Translations under genes and position numbers: made by a program | Part shown: piece by piece, positions 1-11,993 of the stretch | How positions within the stretch are numbered: position 1 is the first letter of the stretch | How the letters are laid out: every line of letters begins with the position of its first letter | Source: Vermamoeba vermiformis | Taxonomy: Eukaryota; Tubulinea; Echinamoebida | Assembly (NCBI GenBank): GCA_045837725.1 | Contig: JBEWZL010000294.1 | Coordinates: 267,491-331,490 of the forward strand | DNA: 64,000 bases | Direction of reading: 5' to 3' | The notes under the pieces: model-generated | What the model was told of the DNA's origin: nothing | Database searches by the model: none | Seen by the model: only the letters and a program-made list of their open reading frames with translations

Positions 1-27
1 TCCGCTCATTTTAACCGGTTAAATTAG

Positions 28-3000
28 ATGGAACACATTAGCACTATTAACCGTGAATATCAAAGTCTTGCCGCGGTAGAAAATCTTCGTTTACGACAAC
101 AAATTTTATCACCAGCAGCTCACAATTATAAACTCACACTCGACAAACCGTTCAAGTCACAACTGGCTCGCATGTACAACACTTCACAGCTCGCGGCCAT
201 CGATGTAAGCAATACTTATTCGACTATTTGAATGACCTTATACTCACAATGCCGGCTGTTACTAGGCGTCGGTGTCGAATGAAGGATTTGTTTTGATTCA
301 AGGTCCACCGGGCACGGGCAAGACGAAGACTATCGAAGGTATTTTGTCCGTGTTGTTGATGAACAAAGCACGGGATGACGATGCCAACACGAACATTGAC
401 GAGCTCAAGTCACCGCACATTAGTGAAAAGATCTTAGTCGTTGCGCCCTCCAATGCAGCAGTGGACGAATTGGCAGCGAGACTGACCACTAAAGGGCTCA
501 TATTGTTGAACGAACACGACATCGACCTCGTCAAAAGTAACAAATTTTCACTCGAGACCAAGAGCACATTTAGATTCACGTTCGATGAGTCGATTCAATG
601 CTACAGGTAGGTACCGGGACTTGCCTTTTATGGTAATAACTGGTGTCAGGTACTTTCCAAATACGGTGCGAGTCGGCCCTGCACAAAAGAACATGCCTGA
701 ACATTTGCAGCGAATCAGCATTGAGAACTTAATTAACGCAAAGCTGACCGAACAAGCTCGACACGAAGGTACGACAGATCATTTTACCAAATTAGGAAAT
801 ACTCTAACAGTAAGCAGAGTTCAAAGAGCTCGAGCGAATGAGCAACTCGCTGGACTCAAATGCACCAAGGCCGCCAATGTCAAGAGCAGTGTACAACCAA
901 GAAAAGAAGAAAAGTCGTGCTGAGGAGTTGGAAGAGAAGTCAAAGCAGCGAAAATCCATTGAAATTTCGATTCTGAGCAAAGCCACTATTGTCTGCACTA
1001 CTCTCAGCAGCAGCGGTCACGAATTATTTTCAAAACTTACGCACGGATTTGACACGGTCATTATTGATGAGGCTGCACAGGTACGTATTACGCTACCATT
1101 GCCTTTTTTGGAAATAACCAACATGTGACTTCTATTAGGCCGTTGAATTGTCCACATTGATTCCCTTGCGGTACAATTGCAAACGATGTATAATGGTTGG
1201 AGATCCAAATGTAAGGCAACTTAGGTTAGCTGTGAGAATTTTATTGATTTATTTCCTTTTTTAGCAATTACCGGCGACAGTATTGAGCAAGACCGCAGCC
1301 AGCTTCAAATACGAGCAAAGTTTGTTCCAACGATTCGTAAACAACGGATACAAGCCCGTGTTGTTGACGGTGCAGTATCGCATGCATCCTGCCATCAGGA
1401 AATTTCCTGGAAAACACTTTTACAACGACGAGCTGCGCGACGGAATCACTGAACAGGATCGCGAGTGTGAATTTCACGGAAATCCATGTTTCAAACCCAC
1501 GTGCTTCTTCGACATCAAACAGAGCGTGCAGTCCCAAAAAGCTGGTACGTAGCCCATATTACCGTATTTGGCAATACCCTAACACCTCCCTTCAGGATCC
1601 ACCTCACTTCGCAACACAATGGAGGCTCAATTTATTGCCAAGTTAATTGAAAAACTCATCGAGATGTATCCGACCATCGACGTAAGTACAGCAATGCAGT
1701 CCATTACCAAATATAGTAATAACACTTGCTTGTGCAGTTCGAGAATCAGATCGGCGTGCTCAGTCCGTACAAGCAACAGTTGGACGAGCTGCGCACTCAA
1801 ATCAACAGACAACTCTCGAAGAACAATGCCGTGGACGAGACAGTCATCAAGTCCATTGAAATCAACACTGTCGATGGGTTTCAAGGCCGCGAGAAAAATA
1901 TCATCATTTTCTCGTGCGTGAGAGCTGCTGGTAAGAAATTGCCTAATTTGGCAATCGGAGCTTTGGATACTGATGTAATATCATTTCCTCTTTAGGTAGT
2001 GGCAACTCGATTGGTTTCTTATCGGATGTTCGTCGTATGAACGTCGCATTGACACGTGCCAAAATGTCACTCTGGGTGGTCGGCAATTCTGTTTCACTGA
2101 AAAACAACTCTCACTGGCGAGATTTCTTGCACTACATGCGCCAAACCGATTCTAATATCCTTTTAAACAATAGCAATCCATAATATATCAGACCTCTTAT
2201 TATTACTTTTCCTTAACTAACGTCCACTGCTCGAAGTTGACAATATGAGCTCGTTTTTCAAGAGCATTGAAGAGGCCAAGTCTGATGAGCCCAGCGCGGA
2301 GAAAGAGAACAAAACGAGAGGGACCAAACGGAAGTTAATTGACGAGACTAGGATCACGTTTAATACCAACACCGATGACAATGCTGACATTGATTTGAAT
2401 GAAGATAATAATACGAATACTATTACTAATAATAACAATAATAATACTAATGAATCGAGTGGCGATGACAGTTATTACCAGTGGAAAAGAAAGCGGCGGA
2501 AGATTGACAATGACACGCGTCAAAGTGTCAATTCAGAGCCTTTGTTCGATCTGAACAGCGACAACGCCACTGACATTCCGTACGACACTGCAAATGACAC
2601 GTTGAATGTGCCATCAGATGACATCGCGCGGCTGACAGTAACGCCGCCTGTAGAACGAAAGAAATCTCCCGCGAGATCTGACGGAGATCACGTGACTAGC
2701 GGTGGTGGAGAACGATCGATCAGACGAATTGACTTCGCAGCGCTGAGAAAGGAAAAAGAGCGCGAGGCACGTGCAGCTGCCAAACTCAAAACTAGCGGTG
2801 AACAGCCCAGACCAGCGTCTTTAAGAGGAAGTAGCGGAGGTACTTCCTTAAAAGGAAATAATGACGAACAAGTGCCACGGCAGACAATCGTGCGTGAATT
2901 CAAAAGACCCGGAATAGCTAGATCTGGTTCCGGCTCAGGAATGACACGTGTCACTTCACCACCTCCGCCGACATATCACCAGCCGAGCTCCAGTCCCAAG

Positions 3001-3207
3001 AAGAAAAAACAATTGCAAACACTCACCACGGACAATTTCTTCGACACCACGCCCTCAGTGTTTGTGCCCAAAAAGCCACCCACAACGAACCCGCCAAAAG
3101 ACCCTGCGCCGAGTAAAGTTGCGGCCCCGAAACGTCCAGCAGCGCCAGCCCCAAAGAAAAATAGCGGCAATGTTTTGGACAGCATTTTGAGCTCCATGAC
3201 GAAGTAA
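28..3207 (+). CDS. SEN1: SEN1/senataxin-like superfamily 1 RNA/DNA helicase, 5' end outside window
   Basis: Upf1/Sen1-type SF1B helicase, which in this family unwinds RNA-DNA hybrids and ends transcription in the nucleus. Exons read 28-204, 266-606, 650-768, 815-1080, 1139-1210, 1265-1544, 1596-1681, 1738-1930, 1996-2154 and 2228-3207. Visible motifs in order: Q-like NTSQLAAI, Walker A GPPGTGKT, motif Ia APSNAAVDEL, Walker B IIDEAAQ, motif III GDPNQLPAT, motif IV QYRMHP, motif V TVDGFQGRE, motif VI ALTRAK. The last exon (about 325 residues) is a low-complexity, Asn/Lys/Pro-rich basic tail like the disordered tails of Sen1. The helicase exon and tail exon are joined by an AT-AC intron; without it the ORF stops at 2181. 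The first exon begins in the middle of the conserved 1B region and is preceded by an acceptor-like TTAG, so the N-terminus lies upstream of the window. The exon 3/4 acceptor (814) is the frame-compatible choice. Function is certain at family level. Confidence 0.93.
2155..2227 (+). other. U12-type AT-AC intron in the SEN1-like gene
   Basis: The donor is ATATCCTTTT, identical to the U12 AT-AC consensus. TTCCTTAAC at 2209-2217 matches the U12 branch site exactly, and the intron ends CAC 11 nt after the branch adenosine. Splicing here (phase 1) links the helicase core to the 2245-3207 frame and removes stops at 2181 and 2218. No GT donor in the last exon gives an equivalent join. Confidence 0.9.
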
Positions 3208-3224
3208 GTTTCAAAATGCAGATC

Positions 3225-3234
3225 TGTAAATAAA
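3225..3234 (+). promoter_or_regulatory. TGTAAATAAA 3' element of the SEN1-like gene
   Basis: The element lies 18 nt after the stop. It combines a PUF-type UGUAAAUA core with an AAUAAA-like poly(A) hexamer; the same sequence recurs after several other stops in this window. Its role in polyadenylation or mRNA control is inferred. Confidence 0.5.
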
Positions 3235-3417
3235 CCTTGTACAAATGGCATTGTAAGACGACTACGTGATATGAATATCTATTTATTATGAATATCTCAC
3301 TGACAGAACAGGTCTGTATCATACAAACTTATAAATCTCGTGATAAATCTCGGCATTAAATTCTGAGAATTCCTGATTTAGAGCTGTACAGATAATAATG
3401 AGCCAAGGGACCGTAAC

Positions 3418-4195
3418 TTAAGCTACAATAATATTACTTACGTTTTCTAAATCAATAACAGTCGCAGGCGGCTCTACCTCGCTGTCCGAGTTGTATTCGG
3501 GCAGTTTGTCGAGGTTTCTGTTTGGCTGTTGCAAGTTTGACGCGGGCTAAAAACTATGTTAATACACACGCTCAATAGTTAAGAACATTATTACTCACCT
3601 CCCAAGAGCTGTTCTCTTCAGAACTGAGCTCTGCGTTCTCAAACTGGATGTCGTACTCGGTCGTGGTTTCAGCGCCAACAATGACTTTTTAAGCGTTAAT
3701 ACTTTCTATATAATAAGCGCACTTCAGGTTACTTACAGTTACTAGGAACTTGCTTAGCTTTAACCAAATTCTTGACTTCCTCAGCTCCGAAACGATGCAC
3801 AATGTCTGCCTTGTCGTTTTGATAGTCGCGTAACTCGACTAAAACAAGGTCATCCTGACAATAATATGAATAACATGTCTTGAATATAATTTTTGAGGCC
3901 TTACCTTGCGCACGTATTCCTTGCGCTGCATTTTTCCGCGTACCTTGCAGATGCGACTTTTGCCGTCGAGGAATAGGACTGAAAAGCAAGAATTAGTTAT
4001 GAAATCACCAAGCTGTTCCTATTTTTAATTATCAATCGTACCATTAAAGCGTCCAGCTCCAAGTGCGGCTGTAACTCTTGCGTATTCTTGATCTTCGCTC
4101 TTTTCAAATTCTTTACCACGGATTAAATCAATGTCATTACGGCGAGCGCGTTTTCTTCGATTTCTTCCACCTGATCCTTTATTCTTTGAAGACAT
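3418..4195 (-). CDS. EIF1A: Translation initiation factor eIF1A
   Basis: eIF1A binds the 40S subunit with eIF1 and promotes scanning and start-site selection. The start at 4195 gives a short N-terminal tail containing KNKGSGGRNRRKRARR, followed by QEYARVTAALGAGRFNG, the first strands of the S1/OB fold. Further exons supply LFLDGKSRICKVRGKMQRK and the helical part LVLVELRDYQNDKADIVHRF. Exons: 4195-4042, 3978-3905, 3854-3737, 3684-3599, 3546-3418. The C-terminus is acidic and ends near EPPATVIDLEN, like the acidic tail of the family. The last splice is uncertain: reading through 3441 gives a stop at 3418, while splicing at 3441 gives a slightly longer end. Introns are 49-62 nt. The ORF extends open upstream to 4384, but the extra residues do not resemble eIF1A. 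Confidence 0.93.
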
Positions 4196-4735
4196 TTTGT
4201 TACTTGGTTCGACTTTTTGTTGCAGATTTGGTTGTTGAGTTCGGTATTCCCCATGCAAAGTAGAAACGGGTATCACTGCAGTGATCGAAGTTATGTTGAG
4301 TGTTGTTATGTTGCGCGAAGCTAACAAATTGACAAAAATCGGCGAAAATGGCGTTTTATGTTGTTCAGGACGCGTTTTGGTCACATCTGTTCTGATTTTT
4401 TTCGCTGAGATTAGCAGGTCCTAAAACGAGAATCTTGCAATGCCCAAGTGAGTACATTGCTAGCGGACTGCCTCAGGCCCGGAAGCTCAATTATCCAGGT
4501 AAAGAATTTGCGATCTGTTTATTTTTTTGTCAATTAATTTCTTATTAGGCGCAATATGAAATATATAAATTCGACGTTCGTTTTATATGAGTTCCTCCTT
4601 GCACTTAATCACCACTAGAAGAATTTTCCGAGTCCTGATGATCGTCACCTGACATTTTCATCTCCACAGCACGAGAACACCACACGTAACAGTAACATAT
4701 TAGAACATATTTAAGTAGTATATTTGGTTCGTAAA
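4196..4735. other. Divergent intergenic region between eIF1A and the F-box gene
   Basis: Presumed shared promoter. It contains a short spliceable-looking stretch (open reading around 4400-4500, donor GTAAAG at 4500, acceptor TTATTAG near 4550) but no ATG opens a matching frame. It could be a 5' UTR exon of the F-box gene; nothing else is recognisable. Confidence 0.4.
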
Positions 4736-7700
4736 ATGTCATTTAGAGAAGCGTTGGAAGCAAACGATCTCGAGAAATTAAAAACTTTGGTGCAAGCCCT
4801 CGGTAAAAATGAGCTGAAGAGCGCATTACTTGGTCAAAATATAGTGCCTAATTCAAATGAAATCACCATCGATGTTCAAGGTGGATCTGAGTCGTTATTC
4901 AACAAAGTACGTAAAATTTAAGCGGCTTATTTTGAAGCTCAATTAATGTCAAATTTTTATTATAATAATATTAATGATTAATTAACAAACCTTAATTACT
5001 TTAGATTCTGCGATCCAACCCCGAATTTGCTTACAAAATATTATTTTTATTTTCACCAACGGACAGAAAAGAAATTTACCCTGATTTCGCTTGGAAGGAC
5101 GTATTTAGTAAGTTCTTATGTAATATGTGAAATAATAGTCGTTAGCAATAATTTGGATCAGCTTTCGTACAACAGAAGAACAATCTGACGGCAGACAACA
5201 AGTTCAAATCGCACTTGACCGCCAAACAATTCGCAGAAAAAATACGACGAATATTTCCGGAGATTAAAAGCGAAGAGCTGGATTGCAATTCTTTTACAAA
5301 CTTGAAGCATTATCGAGCTGCGTTAACACTTGGCATGCCTTATACTCGTAAGTATATATAATCTATGACTATAAATGCTAATATCTTGCTCGTTCAGATG
5401 ATTTTTTTATCGGATCTCTCAAAACAAAGGTTTTCTCGAGTAACAATATCAACGACTTGCTACAATGGCTGATCCGCCACAAATATATGACGCGCAGTCC
5501 ATTTACAGTGTCAGACCTTGCCCATCAATTGATTCACGGCAATAAGTACATCACCCGTACGATTTTAAAAGAATTTCCAAACTGCATTGAAGGTACATCC
5601 GGATCCAGAAAAAAAAATAATTAAAACTAACCTAGTTTATATTGATAGAAATTGATGATAAGGGCAATAATGTGCTGTACTACTGTGCAAAATCCTTAGA
5701 ACGGTTCAGATCCGTCCTTCGTCTGCTTGAAATTATTAGAAACACATTGTCATCGCAGAAATTAGTTGAAATGCTCGCTCATAAGTACGTAATTATCAAT
5801 ATAATAGTATTATCCATTATATAATCTTATGGTTGCACTTGGGATCCGGATCTGGTCCAACCAAAAAACTCAAATGATACACCTTCAAATTTACGTTATT
5901 TTTAAATTAATGTAATATCTGTGCTTATATATAATATTCATAGGTGCCAAGATGATCGATCTCCAGTACTTTTGTTAAGCCGTCATGCCACGAAACAATT
6001 TCAAAGTGTTCCCGTTGAATTTATTCGCGCGTACGGTGCAATCTTACACAGCAACAATACGAAAGACATTGCAACTATGGCGCAATACATTCTTGACTAT
6101 GGCAAGGACAAGGCGCTGGAACTGTTGCTTCATTTGCAGTTAGGAATTAGTCCGCGGGAACTTCCGGAGTTCAAAGGCATTTTGCCACCGATGCAAAGAG
6201 ATGCAAAGACTGGTTTATTTTTCTTCGAATTTCCAAAAACAGAAATTGACAAGAAAAAACAAGCAGTTGAAGATGAGGGAGATAATGAAAGTCTTTTGGG
6301 TGGTCTGTTGAAGACTGTTGTCGATTTGTCCCGGCAATTATTTACATCCCATAAGTACGTCAATATTCTCCTCTTATATGCTGTTATAATTATAATATTT
6401 TTTCAGGCCTGATCCGGATGTCGGATTGGATGCAGATCAACCGGCATACATTCTGGACTTGCCCGACGAACTGTTACTACTGGTATCCCTATACTTACCA
6501 CCTGTCGATGCGTTTGACTATTTAACGAGCTGCAAACGATTGGCGAAGTGCCTGCAAAGTGACCGGCACGAGCACTACTGGCGTGATTATTGTCAACGAC
6601 ATTTTTTCCCGCGCAAATTGACAGGCTCGTGGAAGAAACAATTCTTGGGCGAAACTCGGTACGTTTTATTTCCAAATAAGGAAATCGTAATTCTTTCACG
6701 ACAATTACCTTTTGCATCAAAAATCTATTGTTTTGTTTCTAATAATTTTTATTTGCAGTGGAGTAGTTAACTGGCGCACGAACAAGTGTCGCAAATTGAC
6801 CGTGCCGGAGCTAGGTCCGACAAGTCAACCTCTGTTGATGGACGAGAACTGGCTGTATTTATCAGAGAATTATTCCGCTCCTCGGCTGTGGAACTGTCAC
6901 TCGCAAAGAATTGAATTCCGCGGCACATCACCAGCACATTTGCAGCCTGCAGCCATGCTGAGCAGTTACAATCACAATGAAATTCCGCCGGTCATTGTTT
7001 ACGAGGGCTGGCAGCCGCGGAATTACAAAGTAATGCGCGGAGAAACTGTCGCGGAGTTACCCAACTTAACGGACGTTTACAAAACTCGTCCTTTTTCTTA
7101 CCGAGGATTTTCGGTCATGCCGATCGATCACCGCGTAGTGCTCTCTGAAAGTAAGAACAATTATTTCACAGCACTTATATGACATTAGCTTACGATAATA
7201 ATGTTTGTTTAAAAATTACAAGTCACCTGCAATTAATTACAGATGAAGACTGAATGACACTTTGACACTTTTTGACATTTCCTTTTATAGAATCCATGCT
7301 GTATGACGTCGAACAAGACCGCGTGTTAAATCAATTGGCCGAAGAGCCGCCAACAGAATCGGCGCACGCGTACAATCCGTTCAACAAGACCATCCTGCGC
7401 ACTACTCCGGACGGAGTGGAGATCTACAGCTTGGACTATAAATTGTTGCAAAGCATCGACCACCCAACCTGGTACTCTCCCCCTGTAAAAGTGCTGCAAA
7501 TGATCGATGAATACACTTTCCTATTCGTCGTGCAAGGCAATCTCTTCACGAGCTCTATTTACGACATTAGAAATGGCAAATCAGTTTTGTCCGTTGACAA
7601 CATGTTCAGGGTAAGTGTTGGTTACCAAATATGGAAATTTTGATGTTGGTTATTACAACATTTTCCTAATGTGCTGCACTTCATTAACTTGGCATACAAT

Positions 7701-7905
7701 TTAGTTTCACGACGCAGTGGTCCAATCACCGCACAGACTCGTATTCAGATCGGCAAGAGCACCGCTCATGGCCTCATGGAACTTGCGGACCAGACAAATT
7801 GAGTGGGTTGAGTGCACGGAGCAGTATCCGAAGTGCATCAACTCGCGGTACTTGGTCAGCGTCTTTGCAGGCCAGGTGGAGATTAGAGACTATTGCACCA
7901 ACTAG
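4736..7905 (+). CDS. F-box protein with ankyrin-like N-terminal half and beta-rich C-terminal half
   Basis: Probable SCF ubiquitin-ligase substrate receptor. The N-terminal half (exons 4736-4906, 5005-5107, 5162-5347, 5398-5591, 5649-5784, 5944-6354) is helical with ankyrin-like signatures such as DDKGNNVLYYCAK and HKCQDDRSPVLLLSRHA. The exon from 6407 holds a clear F-box: LPDELLLLVSLYLPPVDAF followed by CKRLAKCL. The C-terminal exons (6759-7150, 7291-7610, 7705-7905) contain repeated W and beta-rich segments (VNWRTNKCRKL, LYLSENYSAPRLWNC, ASWNLRTRQIEWVEC), like a degenerate beta-propeller that would bind the substrate. All exons join in frame. TTG at 4724 is in frame, but ATG 4736 is the first normal start. 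No precise orthologue recognised. Confidence 0.82.
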
Positions 7906-8026
7906 ATCTACGAGTAACGCACATTGTAATTAAACGAATAGTTTTGTCTGAATGCGACACTAATGAACGGTCAACTATGTACATTGGTTTATTTTTGTTT
8001 TTGCTTTGGCACATCCCCAACTGTTT

Positions 8027-10380
8027 TTAATCGACATCGTGCAGCGAATTCGGATCAAAATCACTATGATCGTGCTGACTATTATTCTGAGCGTTATTGC
8101 CATTGTTGTCATTAACATTCATCGTGATATTGACCGAATAAGGACCATGAGGCTGCTGCTGTCCGGAGCTAAAATTGAACATAGGGCCACTGTTGCTCGT
8201 TGGCCCGAAATGGTAAGAGGTGCCTGGCAGTAGTGTTTCGAATTGGTAGCGGGTCATATTGGGATTGAACGGCTGATCAAAATTGAACTGAAATCCGCCT
8301 TGATCATTTGTTCGCGGGCCTTGAGACTGTTGCACCAGCTGTGGATTGGGAGCGAATGAGAATGGTGGACTGGAGTGGACTATACAACATAAAATTAGTT
8401 GCTGATCGGTTGATCGGATCAGATCCGACGTACCTTCATGGTCATCCTCTCCATCATCAAAATACTCGTCGTCATCAACATCGTCGTCACTATCCTCTTC
8501 ATCGTGCTCGTGTTGATGCAGGTAATTAGACATGATCGCATTGGTCAAATTGGCCATCAAAAATCGTTGGAGCCGCTCTCGCCGTTCAGGTGTCTGTTGC
8601 TCCGAATCGCTTGAAATTTCCTCGACTTCGTGATCTTCCTCGTCACTATTGGATAGCCAAATATGGTTAGTATTGCCTAATTAGGAAAGTCATACGTGTA
8701 GCGCAAACATACCCGCTCTCGTCATCAGACCACACGAGTGGTGGCACGTCCACAGGTTTGTTGATGTCCACTTCATAGTCCTCGTTGTACTCCTCTTGGT
8801 CTCGGTCCACGCGCCGTCTCTTGCGGCCAGGAGCGCTCGAGGACGAGCTGTGCAAGTGGTGCGAGACCGTGGGACTAGCGCCGCCTCGCATGAACGGTGA
8901 CTCTTGGCGCAGTGAAGACGAAGCACTGCTCGGCTGACTCGTGCGCTGAGGGATCGGATGGTTGCTGAGATGTTCTACGAGTGCGTTGTGGAACGCGTTG
9001 ACCAAGTGATCGTGCTCAGTCATCTCTTCGTCTTCGTCCTCATCCTCGCTCAACTCGTCGTACTCGCCGTCACTGTCCTCGTCTGTACTGAATCCATGTT
9101 CCGCGTGATGAGCACAGCACGTGGGCCTTGAGCCGTGAACAGGACACGTGAGATTTCGTGGCGGGAAAATTTGTCTGAAGCCCAATTCTTCTTCGTCATC
9201 GCTCTCCTCTTCGGAGGTCAGCTCCGGCAAATCTTCTTCGTCATTCCCCTCGACAGGTCTCGTTCGCGATGAATTTCTTGGTCCCTCGTCTTCATCGTCA
9301 CTTTCAATCAAAATGGGCATGTCCTCGTCAGATCCACCGACTTCGATGGTGTTGCTATTATTGCCCTCACTACTGTTACGGTTTCTAACGTTGTGTCTGT
9401 GAGCCAAGAGCGCATTTAAAAGACTCGGATTATTGAAGATTTGTTGGGCAGCGGAATTATTGGTTGGATTTTGCGGAGGTTCATCGTCATCAATATCTTC
9501 AACCAGGGCCGGCATATCATCTTCATCGTTATTATTATTATTGCCACTGTTATTTTTATTGTCCTTATTTGGTCTGTTCTTGGGTGACTTGCTCTTATTG
9601 CCGTTCCAAATATCATTAAATTTTTTGTCGTCACGTTTTCCATCACCATCACCATTGTTATTTCCATCGCCCATTAATGCAGGCAAAATATCGTTGAATT
9701 CATTTCTGTTTGATTTTTTGAATTTATCGTCCACGTAGCCATCGTCAAGTTTGCGTCGTTTGTTCGGCGAAGCGGATTCGTTAATCTCGGCCTCATCTTC
9801 GTGCTGAGACTCGTCTCGGCGTCTAATTACACCTTTGCGTTCAATAGGCACCAACTTGTTCTTTGCAGCTGCGATGAGGAGCACTGGATCCATCGCATTA
9901 GCGCGGTCGTTGATGATAAAATCATCCTCGAAGAAATCCATCATCATCTCGTCACCCGATTCAGCGCTCTCATCGTAATTCTCGTCGTGGTTGTGACCTA
10001 CACGCGGTAATCCGTCGCTGTATTCTTCGTCTTCACCGTTATTTGCAGGCTCATCGTCATCTTCTTCGCCATAAGGACTAAGAAAATTTTTAAAATTTTA
10101 GTAAGCTCTTAAATTTGATTATATGGTGGGGCATATGTTTAATATAATACTGTTAACTTACTCAAAAATAGTTGGACCCTCTTCGTACTCATAATTCTCC
10201 ATGTCAGATTCGTCAGCTGAATCCTCATCGTCTTCACCTTCCTCGTCATCATCGTCGTCACCCTCTTCTTCATTATTACCGGTTGCTTCACCTGTACTTT
10301 GAATGCCTTGTTGTGCTTGCAATCTTCCTATAAGATTCAGAAGGAAATCTGCTCCTTCGTCCGAACGCGAGGATTGAGCG
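8027..10380 (-). CDS. Large acidic, low-complexity protein of unknown function (5' end unresolved)
   Basis: Exons 10380-10162, 10077-8713, 8645-8434 and 8379-8027 join in frame. The protein is dominated by Asp/Glu runs, Asn repeats (around 9520-9570) and Ser stretches. One island with conserved-looking residues, CPVHGSRPTCCAHHAEHGF, could bind a metal. Two basic stretches (NKRRKLDDG, GRKRRRVDRD) look like nuclear localisation signals, so a nuclear acidic chaperone or chromatin role is possible but unproven. The C-terminal exon is Gln/Asn/Gly-rich. The start codon is not found: the first exon opens at an acceptor (AATTAG, 10381-10386) in phase 1 and no matching upstream exon was identified; the first internal ATG is near 10203. 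A TGTACATA element lies 44 nt past the stop. Confidence 0.68.
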
Positions 10381-11015
10381 CCTAATTATTTTTAAATATT
10401 AATATAAGTAATATCATAAAGATTGAAGAATTTTAGAAAATAAAGAAACTGTCAGAATAAGCTAATAATTTTCTACGAATAGATCTGACCCGAGAAAAAT
10501 GTTATTATTGTGCTCTCCCTTTTAGTTTACATACCATATATAAATAAATAGAGAAATACTAAAAGTATTCTCGAAACTTGTAGAGATCCGGATTTCATAG
10601 TTTTGTTGTATCCGCTGTCCTTCTTATTCTTCCTCAATATTATGTAGCAATACAACTAACACAATATTGTTATTATTAAGTATTGTGGTGCTTGTCTTTT
10701 GCGGAACAACTGAATTGAATTTTTTGCGCGGGGATCAGGTTTGTAACTTTTTTTCTGAAGTTCAGAACAATTGCTGTTTAACAAAAGATGGAGATATTCC
10801 TCTTGTGAATATGAACGACAGGATCTTAGATTGTTTATGTTTTTAAGTTGTTCCTTCGAATCTCGCTGAATTTTTGGTTTCCAATAGGAACGGTGTTTAC
10901 TAAACTGGAAAAAACGTTGAAAATAACGCTATTAAATACTCCGCCGCACTGAATATAAATAGCGATGGTAGCATAAGTTAATAATCAATAACAACAGCAC
11001 ACAACAAAAGAAATA
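10381..11015. other. AT-rich intergenic region between divergent genes
   Basis: Probably holds the missing first exon of the acidic protein on the minus strand and the promoter of the gene starting at 11016. No other feature is recognisable. Confidence 0.35.
10954..10961 (+). promoter_or_regulatory. TATA box (TATAAATA) upstream of 11016 gene
   Basis: TATAAATA lies 55 nt before the ATG at 11016 in otherwise AT-rich DNA. Position fits a TATA box for a short 5' UTR; there is no independent support. Confidence 0.35.
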
Positions 11016-11780
11016 ATGCAAGCCCGACCAAGAAACCTCCCTCGCCGCCAAGCTACTCCCGCTAAACTATTACCTGGCTACGTTCGTCCCTCTCAAGTTG
11101 CCCGACAAAGACCAGCTACTGTGACTGTCATTCGTAAATCCAACAAGCGCCGCCAGGTCGTCCGAAATACAAATCCAGTTCCTCGCCGCCACTATTCGGA
11201 AAGGACCGTTCATATAATGCACGAAGCTGGTGTACTGCGCTCATTCGAGCGCCCCGAAGGCGACGTATTTGCCAACAACTGCGTATCCGAGACTCGTTCG
11301 AGGATCTGCGGAGAAATTCACAATAGGCTGAAATGGCGGGCCTCTCGCAAGTGTTCGGTCAATATGTGGGTAAGAATTGATACTCATATGAAAGCGGAGT
11401 GAATTTTGAACTAATATTTTTAGATCACCAAACCGATCTTCGCCAATTTGATTTTCCGCAAGTGTGGTGAAGACCACTTTCGTTGGACAATTACCAAAAC
11501 CAAACATAAACGTGGGGTGGTGACTCCATCCAAAACGATTGTCCGCATAGCTCTCTCAAGCCGTGAATTTATCAACATCTTCGGTTTTGGTTCAGATGTA
11601 AAGCGGGACACTGACGAAAACAAGCGTATGTACGTTGCAAAAATATTCAACGAAGAAGATGACGTTGTGCGCATCAGCTACTGTTTGACCAGTGGATCAC
11701 TGCGCATTCGCTTTGGCTTCAAATTTTTTCAGCTTTGTATCGATTCTGTAACTGGTTTAATGGATTATTTGGAGATGTAA
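11016..11780 (+). CDS. Basic orphan protein
   Basis: Two exons, 11016-11369 and 11424-11780 (intron GTAAGA...TTTTAG, phase 0), give about 236 residues. The first 60 residues are very basic and Pro/Arg-rich (RQRPATVTVIRK, NKRRQVVRN), suggesting nucleic-acid binding or nuclear targeting. The rest appears globular (ITKPIFANLIFRK, EFINIFGFGSDVKRD). No family is recognised. It lies just upstream and in the same orientation as the TET/JBP-like dioxygenase. One could imagine both belonging to one longer gene, but the only frame-compatible join needs a poor GTTTAA donor, so two genes are called. Confidence 0.6.
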
Positions 11781-11993
11781 TTTTCCTAATTATATATTAC
11801 TTTAAAAATTAAAGTTTTTAAGCGAGTGATGTTGGATGTAATCAGCGCTTGGTGACCCAAAATAAAAAAAGTTGTTAAATCGAGACGTTTTAATTTTTAT
11901 GAATAGTTGCCTATGCCACAAATCAAGTTTACTCTTTAGTTTCGTTAAAAATATTACACATGTAAAGAAAAAAATTTTTTCGCACCAGATCTC

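Noticed and set aside
4440-4560. ATGCCCAAG followed by donor-like GTGAGT on the plus strand, suggesting a tiny first exon
   Set aside because: The frame stops at once and no downstream frame joins it; most likely UTR of the F-box gene.
11754-11988. Possible splice joining the 11016 orphan gene to the dioxygenase
   Set aside because: Donor GTTTAA is poor and the intron would remove a normal stop; two genes are simpler, though not excluded.
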